Origin: Actinomadura sp. NBRC 104425
Lineage (GTDB): Bacteria > Actinomycetota > Actinomycetes > Streptosporangiales > Streptosporangiaceae
Length of the DNA: 41,843 nt
Direction of reading: 5' to 3'
NCBI RefSeq assembly: GCF_030269545.1
Contig: NZ_BSTN01000037.1
Coordinates: forward strand, 1-41,843
Shown here: positions 15,269-23,187 of the stretch, one piece after another
Numbering within the stretch: the stretch's first letter is position 1
Layout of the letters: each line of letters starts with the position of its first letter
Notes under the pieces: model-generated
The model's database searches: none
What the model saw: the letters and a program-made list of their open reading frames with translations, nothing else
Told to the model about the DNA's origin: nothing
Made by a program: the position numbers and the translations under genes

Positions 15269-16573
15269 GTGGAGGTGGAGATTGTCGCTGGTCTGGCCGC
15301 GGTTGCGGGTCTCGCGATCGGGCTCGCGACGGGATTGGCGGTGCGAGTGAGCGAAAGGGCCCAGCGCGCAGTCCCGCCGACGACCCAGCAGAGTGTGCTG
15401 CCCCCCGGGGTGGCCTCGGTGCTCAGCGTGCTGCGCTCGTCCGGCGTTGTCGTGGACGCCGAGGACCGGGTCGTGCGGGCCAGCTCCGCAGCCCGGGCGT
15501 TCGGCCTGGTCAGCGGCGACCGCCTCATGGTCGACGAGGTGCTGGCGATGGCCCGCCTGGTGCGCCGCGACGGCGAGATCCGGGAGACCGAGATCCAGGT
15601 CGGCCCGTCCCGCGCCCGCGGCCGCGCCGAAGGGCGCTGGTTCGCCGTGCGGGTCGCCCCGCTCGGCTCCCAGGGCCTGGTGCTGGTGCTGGCCGAGGAC
15701 CTGACCGAGATGCGCCGCGTCGAGGCGATCCGCCGCGACTTCGTCGCCAACGTCAGCCACGAGCTCAAAACGCCCGTCGGCGCCCTGTCGCTGCTGGCCG
15801 AGACGGTCGAGAGCGCCGCCGACGACCCCGAGGCGGTGCGCCGCTTCGCCGGGCGCATGCAGCAGGAGTCGGTCCGGCTGACCAACCTGGTCCAGGACCT
15901 GATGACGCTGTCGCGCATCCAGGGCGACGAGCCGCTGCCCGAGCTGCGGCCCGTCCCGCTGGACGGGGTGATCGCCGAGGCGATGGACCGCAGCCAGATC
16001 AAGGCCGGTGCCAAGAACATCCGGCTGACCAGCGGCGGGCAGCGCGGCCTGGAGGTGCGCGGCGACGAGGAGCTGCTGGTCACCGCGCTGCGCAACCTGA
16101 TCGACAACGCCGTCGCCTACAGCCCCGAGAACACCCGCGTGGTGGTCGCCACCCGGCGCTGCGACGACCAGCGGCACGTCGAGATCAATGTGACCGACCA
16201 GGGCATCGGCATCCCCGAAAGCGACCTGGAACGGATCTTCGAACGCTTCTACCGGGTCGATCCGGCCCGCTCCCGCCAGACCGGCGGCACCGGCCTCGGC
16301 CTGGCCATCGTCAAGCACGTCACCACCAAGCACGGCGGCGAGGTGACCGTCTGGAGCAAGGAGGGCTCCGGGTCCACGTTCACCATCCGGCTGCCGCTGC
16401 TCGGCGGGGCGCACGCCGCCCGGTCGGAGACCGGGGCGGGCGGCCTGCACGGCGGGCCGCCGTCCGGCGAGCGCGCCCGGATGGGCGACCGCCGCCCGCC
16501 GATGCCCGCCGACGACGGCTCCATCGTGTACCCGACCCCGCCGACCTCGGAGGGCCCGGCGTGGATGTCGTGA
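15269..16573 (+). CDS. senX3: Sensor histidine kinase SenX3/PhoR type
   Basis: This 434-residue phosphate-starvation kinase has one transmembrane segment at residues 5-27. A PAS-like domain follows at about 50-145 (VVDAEDRVVRASSAARAFGL). HisKA has the phosphoacceptor His164 in FVANVSHELKTPVG. HATPase_c has an N box with Asn280 (NLIDNAVAYSPENT), G1 DQGIGIP and G2 GGTGLGLAIVKH. A flexible tail of about 55 residues rich in Pro and Gly follows the kinase core. The GTG at 15269 fits a leaderless transcript; GTG at 15275 is an alternative. The partner regX3 starts 82 bases downstream. Confidence 0.94.
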   Translation: MEVEIVAGLAAVAGLAIGLATGLAVRVSERAQRAVPPTTQQSVLPPGVASVLSVLRSSGVVVDAEDRVVRASSAARAFGLVSGDRLMVDEVLAMARLVRRDGEIRETEIQVGPSRARGRAEGRWFAVRVAPLGSQGLVLVLAEDLTEMRRVEAIRRDFVANVSHELKTPVGALSLLAETVESAADDPEAVRRFAGRMQQESVRLTNLVQDLMTLSRIQGDEPLPELRPVPLDGVIAEAMDRSQIKAGAKNIRLTSGGQRGLEVRGDEELLVTALRNLIDNAVAYSPENTRVVVATRRCDDQRHVEINVTDQGIGIPESDLERIFERFYRVDPARSRQTGGTGLGLAIVKHVTTKHGGEVTVWSKEGSGSTFTIRLPLLGGAHAARSETGAGGLHGGPPSGERARMGDRRPPMPADDGSIVYPTPPTSEGPAWMS

Positions 16574-16655
16574 CCACCGCACCGCCTGCCCTGCCGGCGG
16601 GGGCCGCCCCGCCCGTCCAGGGACCCGCCAAGTCATACGCCCGGGAGGCAACACC

Positions 16656-17336
16656 GTGACCCGCGTGCTCGTCGTGGAAGACGAGGAGTCGTTCAGCGAC
16701 GCACTTTCCTACAACCTGCGCAAGGAGGGCTTCGAGGTCGCCGTGGCGGCCACCGGCCCCGACGCGCTGGACATCTTCGAGCGCAACGGTGCCGACCTCG
16801 TGCTGCTCGACCTGATGCTGCCCGGACTGCCCGGCACCGAGGTGTGCCGGGAGCTGCGCGCCAGGTCCAACGTGCCGGTGATCATGCTGACCGCCAAGGA
16901 CAGCGAGGTCGACAAGGTCGTGGGCCTGGAGCTGGGCGCCGACGACTACGTCACCAAGCCGTTCTCCACCCGGGAGCTGATCGCCCGCATGCGCGCGGTG
17001 CTGCGCCGCCAGGGCGAGGTGGAGGAGCTGGCCCCGGCGGTGCTGGAGGCCGGGCCGGTGCGCATGGACGTGGAACGCCACGTCGTCAGCGTCAACGGGT
17101 CCCCGATCCAGCTTCCGCTCAAGGAGTTCGAGCTGCTGGAGGTGCTGCTGCGCAACGCGGGCCGGGTGCTGACCCGCATGCAGCTCATCGACCGGGTGTG
17201 GGGCGCCGACTACGTGGGCGACACCAAGACCCTGGACGTCCACATCAAGCGGCTGCGCGCCAAGATCGAGGAGACGCCGTCCCAGCCGCGCTACATCGTC
17301 ACCGTGCGCGGCCTCGGCTACAAGTTCGAGCCCTGA
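16656..17336 (+). CDS. regX3: OmpR-family response regulator RegX3/PhoP type
   Basis: This 226-residue regulator has a receiver domain with Glu8/Asp9, phosphoacceptor Asp52 (LVLLDLMLPG), Thr79 and Lys101 (ADDYVTKPF). A winged-helix output domain follows (LPLKEFELLEVLLRNAGRVL, then TRMQLIDRVWG and KTLDVHIKRLRAKIEE). It is expected to bind PHO boxes and activate phosphate-scavenging genes, including its own operon through the box at 15163-15195. The GTG start follows GGGAGG at 7 nt. A 12-bp hairpin follows the stop. Confidence 0.96.
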   Translation: MTRVLVVEDEESFSDALSYNLRKEGFEVAVAATGPDALDIFERNGADLVLLDLMLPGLPGTEVCRELRARSNVPVIMLTAKDSEVDKVVGLELGADDYVTKPFSTRELIARMRAVLRRQGEVEELAPAVLEAGPVRMDVERHVVSVNGSPIQLPLKEFELLEVLLRNAGRVLTRMQLIDRVWGADYVGDTKTLDVHIKRLRAKIEETPSQPRYIVTVRGLGYKFEP

Positions 17337-17362
17337 TCCGCTCCGCGGCCCCGAACGGCGGC

Positions 17363-17390
17363 GGCCCGTACGGCGTCAGCCGTACGGGCC
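17363..17390. terminator. Hairpin terminator after regX3
   Basis: GGCCCGTACGGC pairs perfectly with GCCGTACGGGCC around a 4-nt loop, followed by GTTT. It lies between convergent regX3 and the lipoprotein gene. Confidence 0.85.
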
Positions 17391-17446
17391 GTTTCGTGCG
17401 TTCCGCACGGCCCTGAGATGCGCTCAGAGCCGCTCGCGGCGTGTCG

Positions 17447-18472
17447 TCAGTGGTCGTCCGCAGAGTCGTCCGCGGCCGGGCTCTGCGACGTCTCGGCCGC
17501 CGGGGACTCCTGCCCGGCCTCCTCGCCGGCGGGCGAGGCGGAGCCGGTCGGCCGGTGCGCGCCCTCGTGGCCGCCTGCGGTGGGGCTCGCCGGGGCGGAC
17601 GGCGTGGCGGTGGCGCCCGCGGCGGGCGTTCCGTCGGACACCGGGGCGTAGGTGGCGAACTCGCCCTGCTGCGGGATCACGGGGACGTTCACCTCGATGC
17701 TGCCCGCGTGCTCGAACCGCAGCGTCACCCGCACGACCTCGCCGCCGAGCAGCTCGTCGTTCGGGCCCGTCAGTACCACGATGGGGCCGCCTTTTCCGGC
17801 CTGGGTGGGCTCGGGCGCGGGCGCGCCGGTCTGCGGCGCCCCGGTCCGCTGACCGGCGGTCGGCGACGGCGAGGACGTGCTCTCCTCGTTCGCGGTGGCG
17901 GTGGCGGTGGCGGTGGCGGTGGCGGTGGCGGTGGCGCGGGGCGTGGCCGTGGCGCCGCCCTCCTCCGTGCCGGTCGGGCCGGCCTCCGGACTGGGCGACT
18001 CGTCGCCGGCCTCGGGCGAGCCGGTCGCCTTGGGGGAGGCGCTCGGGCTCGCGGTGGCGCCGGGCTCGGCCGCGGCGCCGCTCAGCGTCACAGCGGTGGC
18101 CACGCCGTTCTCCTGCGCGGCGGGCAGCACCACCGCGCCGCCCGCGATACGGGCCTGCGCGAACGTGGGCGAGGAGACGCTCACCAGGCGGTCCTGCCGG
18201 CCCCTGACCTGGTTGATGATCGTCGCGTACAGCGGCAGCGAGCTGTTCGGGCCGAACTGCATGCCGGGCTTGGGGCCCAGCAGGAACATGTTGCGGACGT
18301 CGACCTGCGAGATCTTCGCGCCCTTCGGCACCGAGGCGTTGACGCCCTCGGTCAGCTGGGTGGGCGCGGCGGTCTGGGGTTCGCTGCCGGCGCCGCAGCC
18401 GGAAATCACCGGCGCGATGGCGACGGCACCCGCGATGGCGAGTGCGACCACTCGACGGCTGTCTCGGATCAC
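17447..18472 (-). CDS. Secreted lipoprotein with Thr-Ala repeat linker
   Basis: This 341-residue protein starts with a basic, hydrophobic signal sequence ending in the lipobox VISGC, so Cys26 should be lipidated. Residues of about 40-130 form a beta-rich domain (DVRNMFLLGPKPGMQFGPNS...). A long Ser/Pro/Thr/Ala linker follows and includes a run of Thr-Ala repeats. A second beta segment is VVLTGPNDELLGGEVVRVTL. An acidic Ser/Pro-rich tail ends the protein. The layout recalls actinobacterial lipoproteins of the PCu(A)C/DUF461 type, but no copper-binding Met/His cluster is evident, so the function is open. The GTG start at 18472 lies 11 nt after GAGGAG. Confidence 0.8.
   Translation of the reverse strand: MIRDSRRVVALAIAGAVAIAPVISGCGAGSEPQTAAPTQLTEGVNASVPKGAKISQVDVRNMFLLGPKPGMQFGPNSSLPLYATIINQVRGRQDRLVSVSSPTFAQARIAGGAVVLPAAQENGVATAVTLSGAAAEPGATASPSASPKATGSPEAGDESPSPEAGPTGTEEGGATATPRATATATATATATATANEESTSSPSPTAGQRTGAPQTGAPAPEPTQAGKGGPIVVLTGPNDELLGGEVVRVTLRFEHAGSIEVNVPVIPQQGEFATYAPVSDGTPAAGATATPSAPASPTAGGHEGAHRPTGSASPAGEEAGQESPAAETSQSPAADDSADDH
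17892..17933 (+). repeat. Hexanucleotide microsatellite (GCGGTG)7
   Basis: Seven uninterrupted copies of GCGGTG encode, on the minus strand, alternating Thr-Ala in the linker of the lipoprotein. Copy-number changes keep the frame and only change linker length. Confidence 0.92.
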
Positions 18473-18699
18473 GGCGTCGTTAACTCCTCGCGAAAGGGCG
18501 TTTGGAAGGCGTGGCGGCGGTGTGCAGGGGGGCACGACCCCCGCGCTCCGGGGTACGGACGGCGTAACCGCGCCAGGGGAAGCGTAGCGAGGTCTCGCAG
18601 GTGACTGCGTTCTGGGGGGCCCTTCAGCGTGGAACGCCACGTCGGCCGCCGGTGGCGCGCGCCCGCGACACGCCCCGACACGCCCGGGGCGCGCCCCGG

Positions 18700-19503
18700 C
18701 TACGCCAGCGCCTTGATCTTTTCGGTCAGGTCCGCGCCCGGCTGCGGCGAGTACAGCACTGCGGAGACGACGCCGTCCGGCGCGACGAAGACGGCGGTCG
18801 GCACGGCGGACGGTGCCGCGGACGCCGGTGCGGCACCGGACGCGGTCGCCGTCGGGCTCGCGGACGCGACGGGCGGGGCGTAGGTGCCGGCCAGGACGTT
18901 GCCGGTGTCCTCCAGGAGCACCGCCGTGCCGTGGTGGGCGGCCCCCGCCAGCTGGCGCAGGCGCCGCACGGCCTCCTCCGGCCTGCTCTTGTCGGCGCGG
19001 CGGTCGACGGTGAGCCAGAACCGCAGCTCGAACTCCTGGGTGCGGGCCGCCAGTTCGGCCACCAGCGCCTCGCAGCGGCACTCCGGCGGCGCGATGAGGA
19101 TCACCCCGGGGCGCAGGTCGCGCAGCGGGATCTGGACGCGCTCGCGGCCGATCAGCGCGACCTTGGCGTCCGGCAGGTAGCCGCCGATCCGGCCGACTGC
19201 GGCGGTGGGATGCGGGGCCAGCATGGGCGTGCTGGGACGCGGCGCCGGACGCGGCCCGAACACCGTCATCAGCACCCCGCTGGCCAGCGCGACCAGCAGC
19301 GCGCCCGCGATGATCGGGACCACCAGGCCGTACCGGGTGAACGGCCGGGTCAGCCGCCGGATCCGCTCGCGCCGCCGCCGCTGGCGCTCCTCGCGGTGGT
19401 AGGCGATGACGTCGCGATCGAGCTCGCGGGCGTCGTCGGGCACCACGACGTCGACAGGGGGCAGCCCGTAGTCGTCGGGCTCGGGGTCGCCGTCTGGCCT
19501 CAC
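18700..19503 (-). CDS. Membrane-anchored protein with thioredoxin-like extracytoplasmic domain
   Basis: This 267-residue protein has an acidic then strongly basic cytoplasmic N-terminus, one membrane span at about 58-82 and a long extracytoplasmic domain. That domain has the order of a thioredoxin-like fold. Strand VILIAPPECRCEALVAELAA carries a Cys142-Arg-Cys144 pair at the start of a helix, then come LRFWLTVD, a helix, TAVLLEDTG, and finally VFVAPDGVVSAVLYSPQPGA. A Ser/Ala/Pro insert splits the last part. CxC instead of CxxC makes redox activity uncertain. The GTG at 19503 follows GAGG at 6 nt. The gene lies between the lipoprotein gene and carD. Confidence 0.72.
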   Translation of the reverse strand: MRPDGDPEPDDYGLPPVDVVVPDDARELDRDVIAYHREERQRRRRERIRRLTRPFTRYGLVVPIIAGALLVALASGVLMTVFGPRPAPRPSTPMLAPHPTAAVGRIGGYLPDAKVALIGRERVQIPLRDLRPGVILIAPPECRCEALVAELAARTQEFELRFWLTVDRRADKSRPEEAVRRLRQLAGAAHHGTAVLLEDTGNVLAGTYAPPVASASPTATASGAAPASAAPSAVPTAVFVAPDGVVSAVLYSPQPGADLTEKIKALA

Positions 19504-19874
19504 GCCGCACCTCACATCCTCGGTCGCCGTGTACCGGGACGCTCGCCCGAGAGCGCTCGCCCCTCGTGCCCCTTTTCTTCCGTGTCGGGCGCTTCGTACC
19601 CGCACGGCCCGGCATGTTCACCTCATCACCTCCCAGTATGAGCCGCCCGGGCCGGGACGACAGAGGGTTGCCGTGCACCGTCCGGACCGATGCGCCGAGG
19701 TGCGAGCCCGCGGATCCGGCCCGGCTTTCCCTGCCGGTATGGCCGGTCATGCATCTTTCACGGCCTTTGTCAAGGCCCCAATTAAGGGGTTGACCTGCGC
19801 ATTTGTCCTTAAGGTCGGTGCGGCCACCGACGGGTCCGTGCTACCCTTGCTCTAGCGGAAGGGGTACTTGTCAC
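19504..19874. other. Divergent promoter region upstream of carD
   Basis: This region of about 370 bases has no gene. The part next to carD (19740-19860) is less GC-rich than its surroundings. It contains a small hairpin GGCCTT-TGTC-AAGGCC at 19762-19777, a TTGACC hexamer at 19790 and the 8-bp palindrome CCTTAAGG at 19807. I could not pair the TTGACC with a convincing -10. GGAAGGGG about 10 nt before ATG 19875 is the carD ribosome binding site. Confidence 0.5.
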
Positions 19875-20357
19875 ATGACTTTCCAGGTCGGCGACACCGT
19901 CGTCTACCCCCACCATGGGGCTGCTCGGATCGAGGCCATCGAGACTCGCACCATCAAGGGTGAGGAAAAGACCTATCTGGTCTTGAAGGTCGACAAGGGC
20001 GACCTGACAGTGCAGGTTCCAGTGGAGAACGTCGAAGAGGTCGGCGTTCGCGATGTCGTGGGCCAAGAAGGTCTGGAGAAGGTGTTCGAGGTGCTGCGCG
20101 CACCCTACACCGAAGAGCCGACCAACTGGTCGCGGCGCTACAAGGCGAACCTGGAGAAGCTCGCGTCCGGTGACGTCAACAAGGTCGCCGAGGTCGTGCG
20201 CGACCTGTGGCGCCGCGACAAGGAGCGCGGACTGTCGGCCGGTGAGAAGCGGATGCTCGCCAAGGCCAGGCAGATCCTGGTCAGCGAGCTCGCGCTGGCC
20301 GAGAAGACCAACGAGGACAAGGCCGAGGCCCTGCTGGACGAGGTGCTGGCCAGCTGA
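19875..20357 (+). CDS. carD: CarD-family transcriptional regulator
   Basis: This 160-residue RNA polymerase-binding protein stabilises open complexes, especially at ribosomal promoters. The N-terminal Tudor-like RNAP-interaction domain is FQVGDTVVYPHHGAARIEAI followed by RTIKGEEKTYLVLKV. The C-terminal helical domain has TNWSRRYKANLEKLASGD, with Trp85 at the position known in M. tuberculosis CarD to wedge into the -10 region. The RNAP and DNA contact motifs appear intact. The stop is one base from the ispF start, so the two genes form an operon. Confidence 0.97.
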   Translation: MTFQVGDTVVYPHHGAARIEAIETRTIKGEEKTYLVLKVDKGDLTVQVPVENVEEVGVRDVVGQEGLEKVFEVLRAPYTEEPTNWSRRYKANLEKLASGDVNKVAEVVRDLWRRDKERGLSAGEKRMLAKARQILVSELALAEKTNEDKAEALLDEVLAS

Positions 20358-20358
20358 G

Positions 20359-20850
20359 GTGACCGCCAAGTCCCCACGGGTGGGCGTCGGAACCGACGTC
20401 CACCCGTTCGCTTCCACGGACCGGCCGATGCGGCTCGCCGGGCTCGACTGGCCCGGTGAGGGCCCCGGCCTGGCCGGGCACTCCGACGGCGACGTCGCCG
20501 CGCACGCCGCCTGCGACGCCCTGCTGTCGGCATGCGGCCTGGGCGACCTCGGCGCCGTGTTCGGCACCGACGACCCGCGCTGGTCCGGCGCCTCCGGCGT
20601 CGATCTGCTGCAGGAGGTGGCGCGCCGCGTCGACGAGGCCGGCTACACGATCGGCAACGTGGCCGTCCAGATCATCGGCAACCGGCCCAAGGTGGGCCGC
20701 CGCCGCAGCGAGGCCGAGAAGACCCTCGCCGAGGCGCTGGGCGGCGCCCCCGTCAGCCTCTCGGCCACCACCACCGACGGCCTGGGCCTGACCGGCCGAG
20801 GCGAAGGCCTGGCCGCCATCGCCACCGCCCTGGTCTTCCCCCGAACCTGA
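20359..20850 (+). CDS. ispF: 2-C-methyl-D-erythritol 2,4-cyclodiphosphate synthase
   Basis: This 163-residue enzyme converts CDP-ME 2-phosphate to the cyclic diphosphate with release of CMP in the MEP isoprenoid pathway. GVGTDVHPF supplies the zinc-binding Asp and His. GHSDGDVAAHAACDALL and IIGNRPKVGRRR, with TATTTDGLGLTGRGEG-like sequence near the end, complete the trimeric active site. The GTG start is separated from the carD stop by one base (TGAGGTG), so translation is probably coupled. ispD, often between these genes in related genomes, is instead 8 kb away. Confidence 0.95.
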   Translation: MTAKSPRVGVGTDVHPFASTDRPMRLAGLDWPGEGPGLAGHSDGDVAAHAACDALLSACGLGDLGAVFGTDDPRWSGASGVDLLQEVARRVDEAGYTIGNVAVQIIGNRPKVGRRRSEAEKTLAEALGGAPVSLSATTTDGLGLTGRGEGLAAIATALVFPRT

Positions 20851-21240
20851 CCCCGCCCCGAGCCGAACGATCCAGGGCACCGCGGCCGCCACCGCGCTGG
20901 AACCCAGCGCCACGCCCGGGGCGGCGGCCCGGATGGCGACCGTGCCACCGCCCTCCAGCCGGGCGCGCTCCTGGTACGCCTCGCCGATCGGCCGCGCCCC
21001 ATTCGGCCTGCCGGGCGGCCCAGCCGACCGCCATGCAGGCGTTGAACGGGCCGAAGGTGAACCGGCGGCGGCCGTCAACCAGACCCGCACCCGCAAGCCC
21101 GACCAGCACGCGTGTGCCGATGGCTGCGCCGACGCGGGCAGCTCGCGCGCCGGGCGAGACGGGTTGTGCGCGCTGCAAGCGCCGCCGGTGCCGGCCGCGA
21201 ACCATGATTCGGTCGCGGTGGGGCGCCTTGCGGGCGTGGG
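20851..21240 (-). pseudogene. Possible frameshifted remnant of a small hydrophobic protein gene
   Basis: This 390-base stretch has no intact gene. On the minus strand two frames give protein-like sequence that would join with one frameshift near 21000. One reads ARVGAAIGTRVLVGLAGAGL and then GRRRFTFGPFNACMAVGWAA. The other reads PIGEAYQERARLEGGGTVAI and then RAAAPGVALGSSAVAAAVPW. The composition suggests an Ala/Gly-rich membrane or surface protein. I recognise no family, and the reading could be chance in GC-rich DNA. Confidence 0.25.
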
Positions 21241-22212
21241 TCAGGGGGCGCGCTCGGTGTCGCCGGGCGGGGTGGGGGAGCTGCGGAGTGAGCCCGACGG
21301 CGGGTCCCAGTCCCAGACGGCGAGGCCGTCGGTGCGGCCCGCGTCCCCGTTGGGCTCGGCGTCCTCGCCGGGGGTGAATGTGCGTGTGGTGGTGGGCGTG
21401 TCGTCGCCGGCGTCGGGGTCTTCGGCGCGGTCGACGAGTGTCAGGTCGGCGTCCTCGTCCGGGGCGGGGATCTCCACCGTTTTCGCCTCGGCTCCGGCCT
21501 CCGGCTCAGGCTCTGGCTCCAGTTCGGGCTCGGGTCCGTGCTCTGGTTCCGGTTCGAGGGCGGGGCGGGCGGCGGCGGGCATGGGCACCGTGAGCTTCGG
21601 GGCGGGCTCGTCCCGGGGGTGCGGGTCCAGTTGCTCGGACGCGGCGACGGCGGCGGGAGGCGTGAAGGACTGAGGCGCGGGCTCGTCCCATGGAATGGGA
21701 GGCGGCTGCGCGGGCGCGGGCGCGGCGGGCTTCGCGGCCTCGGCGGGCGCGGGGCGGCGGCCCCCGGCGCGGGCCTGGCGCAGCATGGTCAGCCACAGCC
21801 AGACGCCGATGATGAGCACGGCCTCGGGCGCGATCGCGACGCCCGCGCGCAACTGGTCGTCCGGAAGGGACGCCAGACCCCAGACGGCGTGCTGCACGCC
21901 GAGCGCGGCCATGCCCGCCAGCAGCGCGGCCAGCAGCGTCCAGCGGACGAACCGCGACCACCAGCGCGCATGCCGGGCGACCACCAGCGACAGGATGACC
22001 ACCGCGACCAGCACATCGGTCATCACCGGATAGGCCCAGGCCCAGCGGCGCGGCACGCGCCCGGCAAGTGCGGCATCGCACAGCACGTCGTAGGTCAGGA
22101 CGAAGGCGCAGGCGGCGAGCGCGGTGACGGCCAGGCCGGCGGCTGCGGTGAGCAGGCGCCGCAGGACCGTGCCGCGGGGAGCGTCCGGCTGGCCGGAGCG
22201 ATCAGTGGACAT
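21241..22212 (-). CDS. DUF2637-type membrane protein with acidic tail
   Basis: This 323-residue protein has four predicted membrane helices at about 22-44, 60-80, 90-112 and 123-145. The pattern and the sequence LTYDVLCDAAL, then WAYPVMTDVLVAVVILSLVV, resemble the DUF2637 family. Some DUF2637 proteins accompany actinomycete mobile elements as Spd-like spreading proteins; others are chromosomal with unknown role. The second half is a disordered Pro/Glu-rich cytoplasmic tail with EPEPEHGPEPELEPEPEPE. The ATG at 22212 was chosen because the sequence before it is Pro/Arg-rich and unlike the family; the ribosome binding site is weak. No transfer genes are nearby. Confidence 0.7.
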   Translation of the reverse strand: MSTDRSGQPDAPRGTVLRRLLTAAAGLAVTALAACAFVLTYDVLCDAALAGRVPRRWAWAYPVMTDVLVAVVILSLVVARHARWWSRFVRWTLLAALLAGMAALGVQHAVWGLASLPDDQLRAGVAIAPEAVLIIGVWLWLTMLRQARAGGRRPAPAEAAKPAAPAPAQPPPIPWDEPAPQSFTPPAAVAASEQLDPHPRDEPAPKLTVPMPAAARPALEPEPEHGPEPELEPEPEPEAGAEAKTVEIPAPDEDADLTLVDRAEDPDAGDDTPTTTRTFTPGEDAEPNGDAGRTDGLAVWDWDPPSGSLRSSPTPPGDTERAP

Positions 22213-22384
22213 GTGGGCTCGTCTCGGGGCGTGGACCGGGGTCGGTGGACGGACCGGCCCGGCGGGGGCCGGGCGGCTCCTCCTATCTTCGCGACCATCG
22301 GCGCGGACCGGGTGCGTCACACGCGGGGACCGCCCTGACCGGGGCGGTGATTTCCTCCGCTCTCGATGGGGTAGGCGGTTATTT

Positions 22385-23179
22385 GTGCCCTTCCCCTCGT
22401 CCGTGCTGGATCAGGCGGCTCGCAGGGAGCTCGGCGAGCCGATCCGCGCCTTCGACGCCCGCGGCGCCCGCCGCCGCGCACTGGCCCGCCCGGTCCTCCT
22501 GACGGCGGCGGCCGCCGCATTCGCCGCGCCGGCCGCGGCGGCCTTCGGCAGTGACCGGCTGTTAGCAGGCGTGCCCGCCGCCCTGTCAGCCGTCGTCTGC
22601 CTGTACGCCGCCGTCTGGACCTTCCGCAGAGCCGCCGGGAACCTGCTCCGCTCCGGAACCCCCCGCGTCCTCTATCTGTTCGTCCACGGGCTCGTGGTGG
22701 ACGACGGGAGGCGCCTGGCCACCCACCACTGGGACGAGCTGACCGCCGTCACCGTGTCGGGGGTCCAGGCGGCCGAGGGGGCGCCCACCCGGTGGCGGGT
22801 GACGGTCACGGCGGCCGACGGCCGCGAGATCGCGCTCGGCGACGGCACACCGGACGCGGGGGTGCTCGGCGAGATCGTCTCCGCCGAGGTGACCACGCGC
22901 GCCGTGCCCCGGATCATGGCCGCGATCGAGGCGCGCGAACGCGTCCGGCTCGGGCCGTTCACCCTCGGCCCGCACGGCATCGACAAGGACGGCGACCGGC
23001 TGCCCTGGTCGTCGGTCGCCGAGGCCGGCATCGACAACGGCATGGTGTACGCGCGCGACGCCGACGGCCTGGTCGAGATGACCGCCCTGGCCGCGCGGGT
23101 GCCCAACGCGGCGGCTTTCGTGGAGGTGTGCCGCCGCGTAAGGGACGGCCGCCGCGACGACGGCGACCTGGTCCGCTGA
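22385..23179 (+). CDS. DUF6585-like membrane-associated protein
   Basis: This 264-residue protein has a basic N-terminal segment, two hydrophobic stretches at about 35-75 and then a beta-rich domain. Its pattern recalls the DUF6585 family: LYLFVHGLVVDDGRRLATHH followed by WDELTAVTV, then RLGPFTLGPHGIDKDGDRLP followed by WSSVAEAGI, and a closing VPNAAAFVEVC. Two PH-like halves are likely. The function is unknown. The GTG at 22385 lacks a ribosome binding site, but TAGGCG at 22372-22377 is 7 nt upstream, so a leaderless message is plausible. It converges with the LCP gene after 8 bases. Confidence 0.72.
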   Translation: MPFPSSVLDQAARRELGEPIRAFDARGARRRALARPVLLTAAAAAFAAPAAAAFGSDRLLAGVPAALSAVVCLYAAVWTFRRAAGNLLRSGTPRVLYLFVHGLVVDDGRRLATHHWDELTAVTVSGVQAAEGAPTRWRVTVTAADGREIALGDGTPDAGVLGEIVSAEVTTRAVPRIMAAIEARERVRLGPFTLGPHGIDKDGDRLPWSSVAEAGIDNGMVYARDADGLVEMTALAARVPNAAAFVEVCRRVRDGRRDDGDLVR

Positions 23180-23187
23180 GAACGCCG

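Noticed and set aside
17892..17933. Regularly repeated units considered as a CRISPR array
   Set aside because: Units are 6 bp with no spacers; it is a coding microsatellite.
21241..22212. DUF2637 protein considered as part of an integrative conjugative element
   Set aside because: No integrase, replication, FtsK/Tra or attachment site sequence is visible nearby; the gene is treated as chromosomal.
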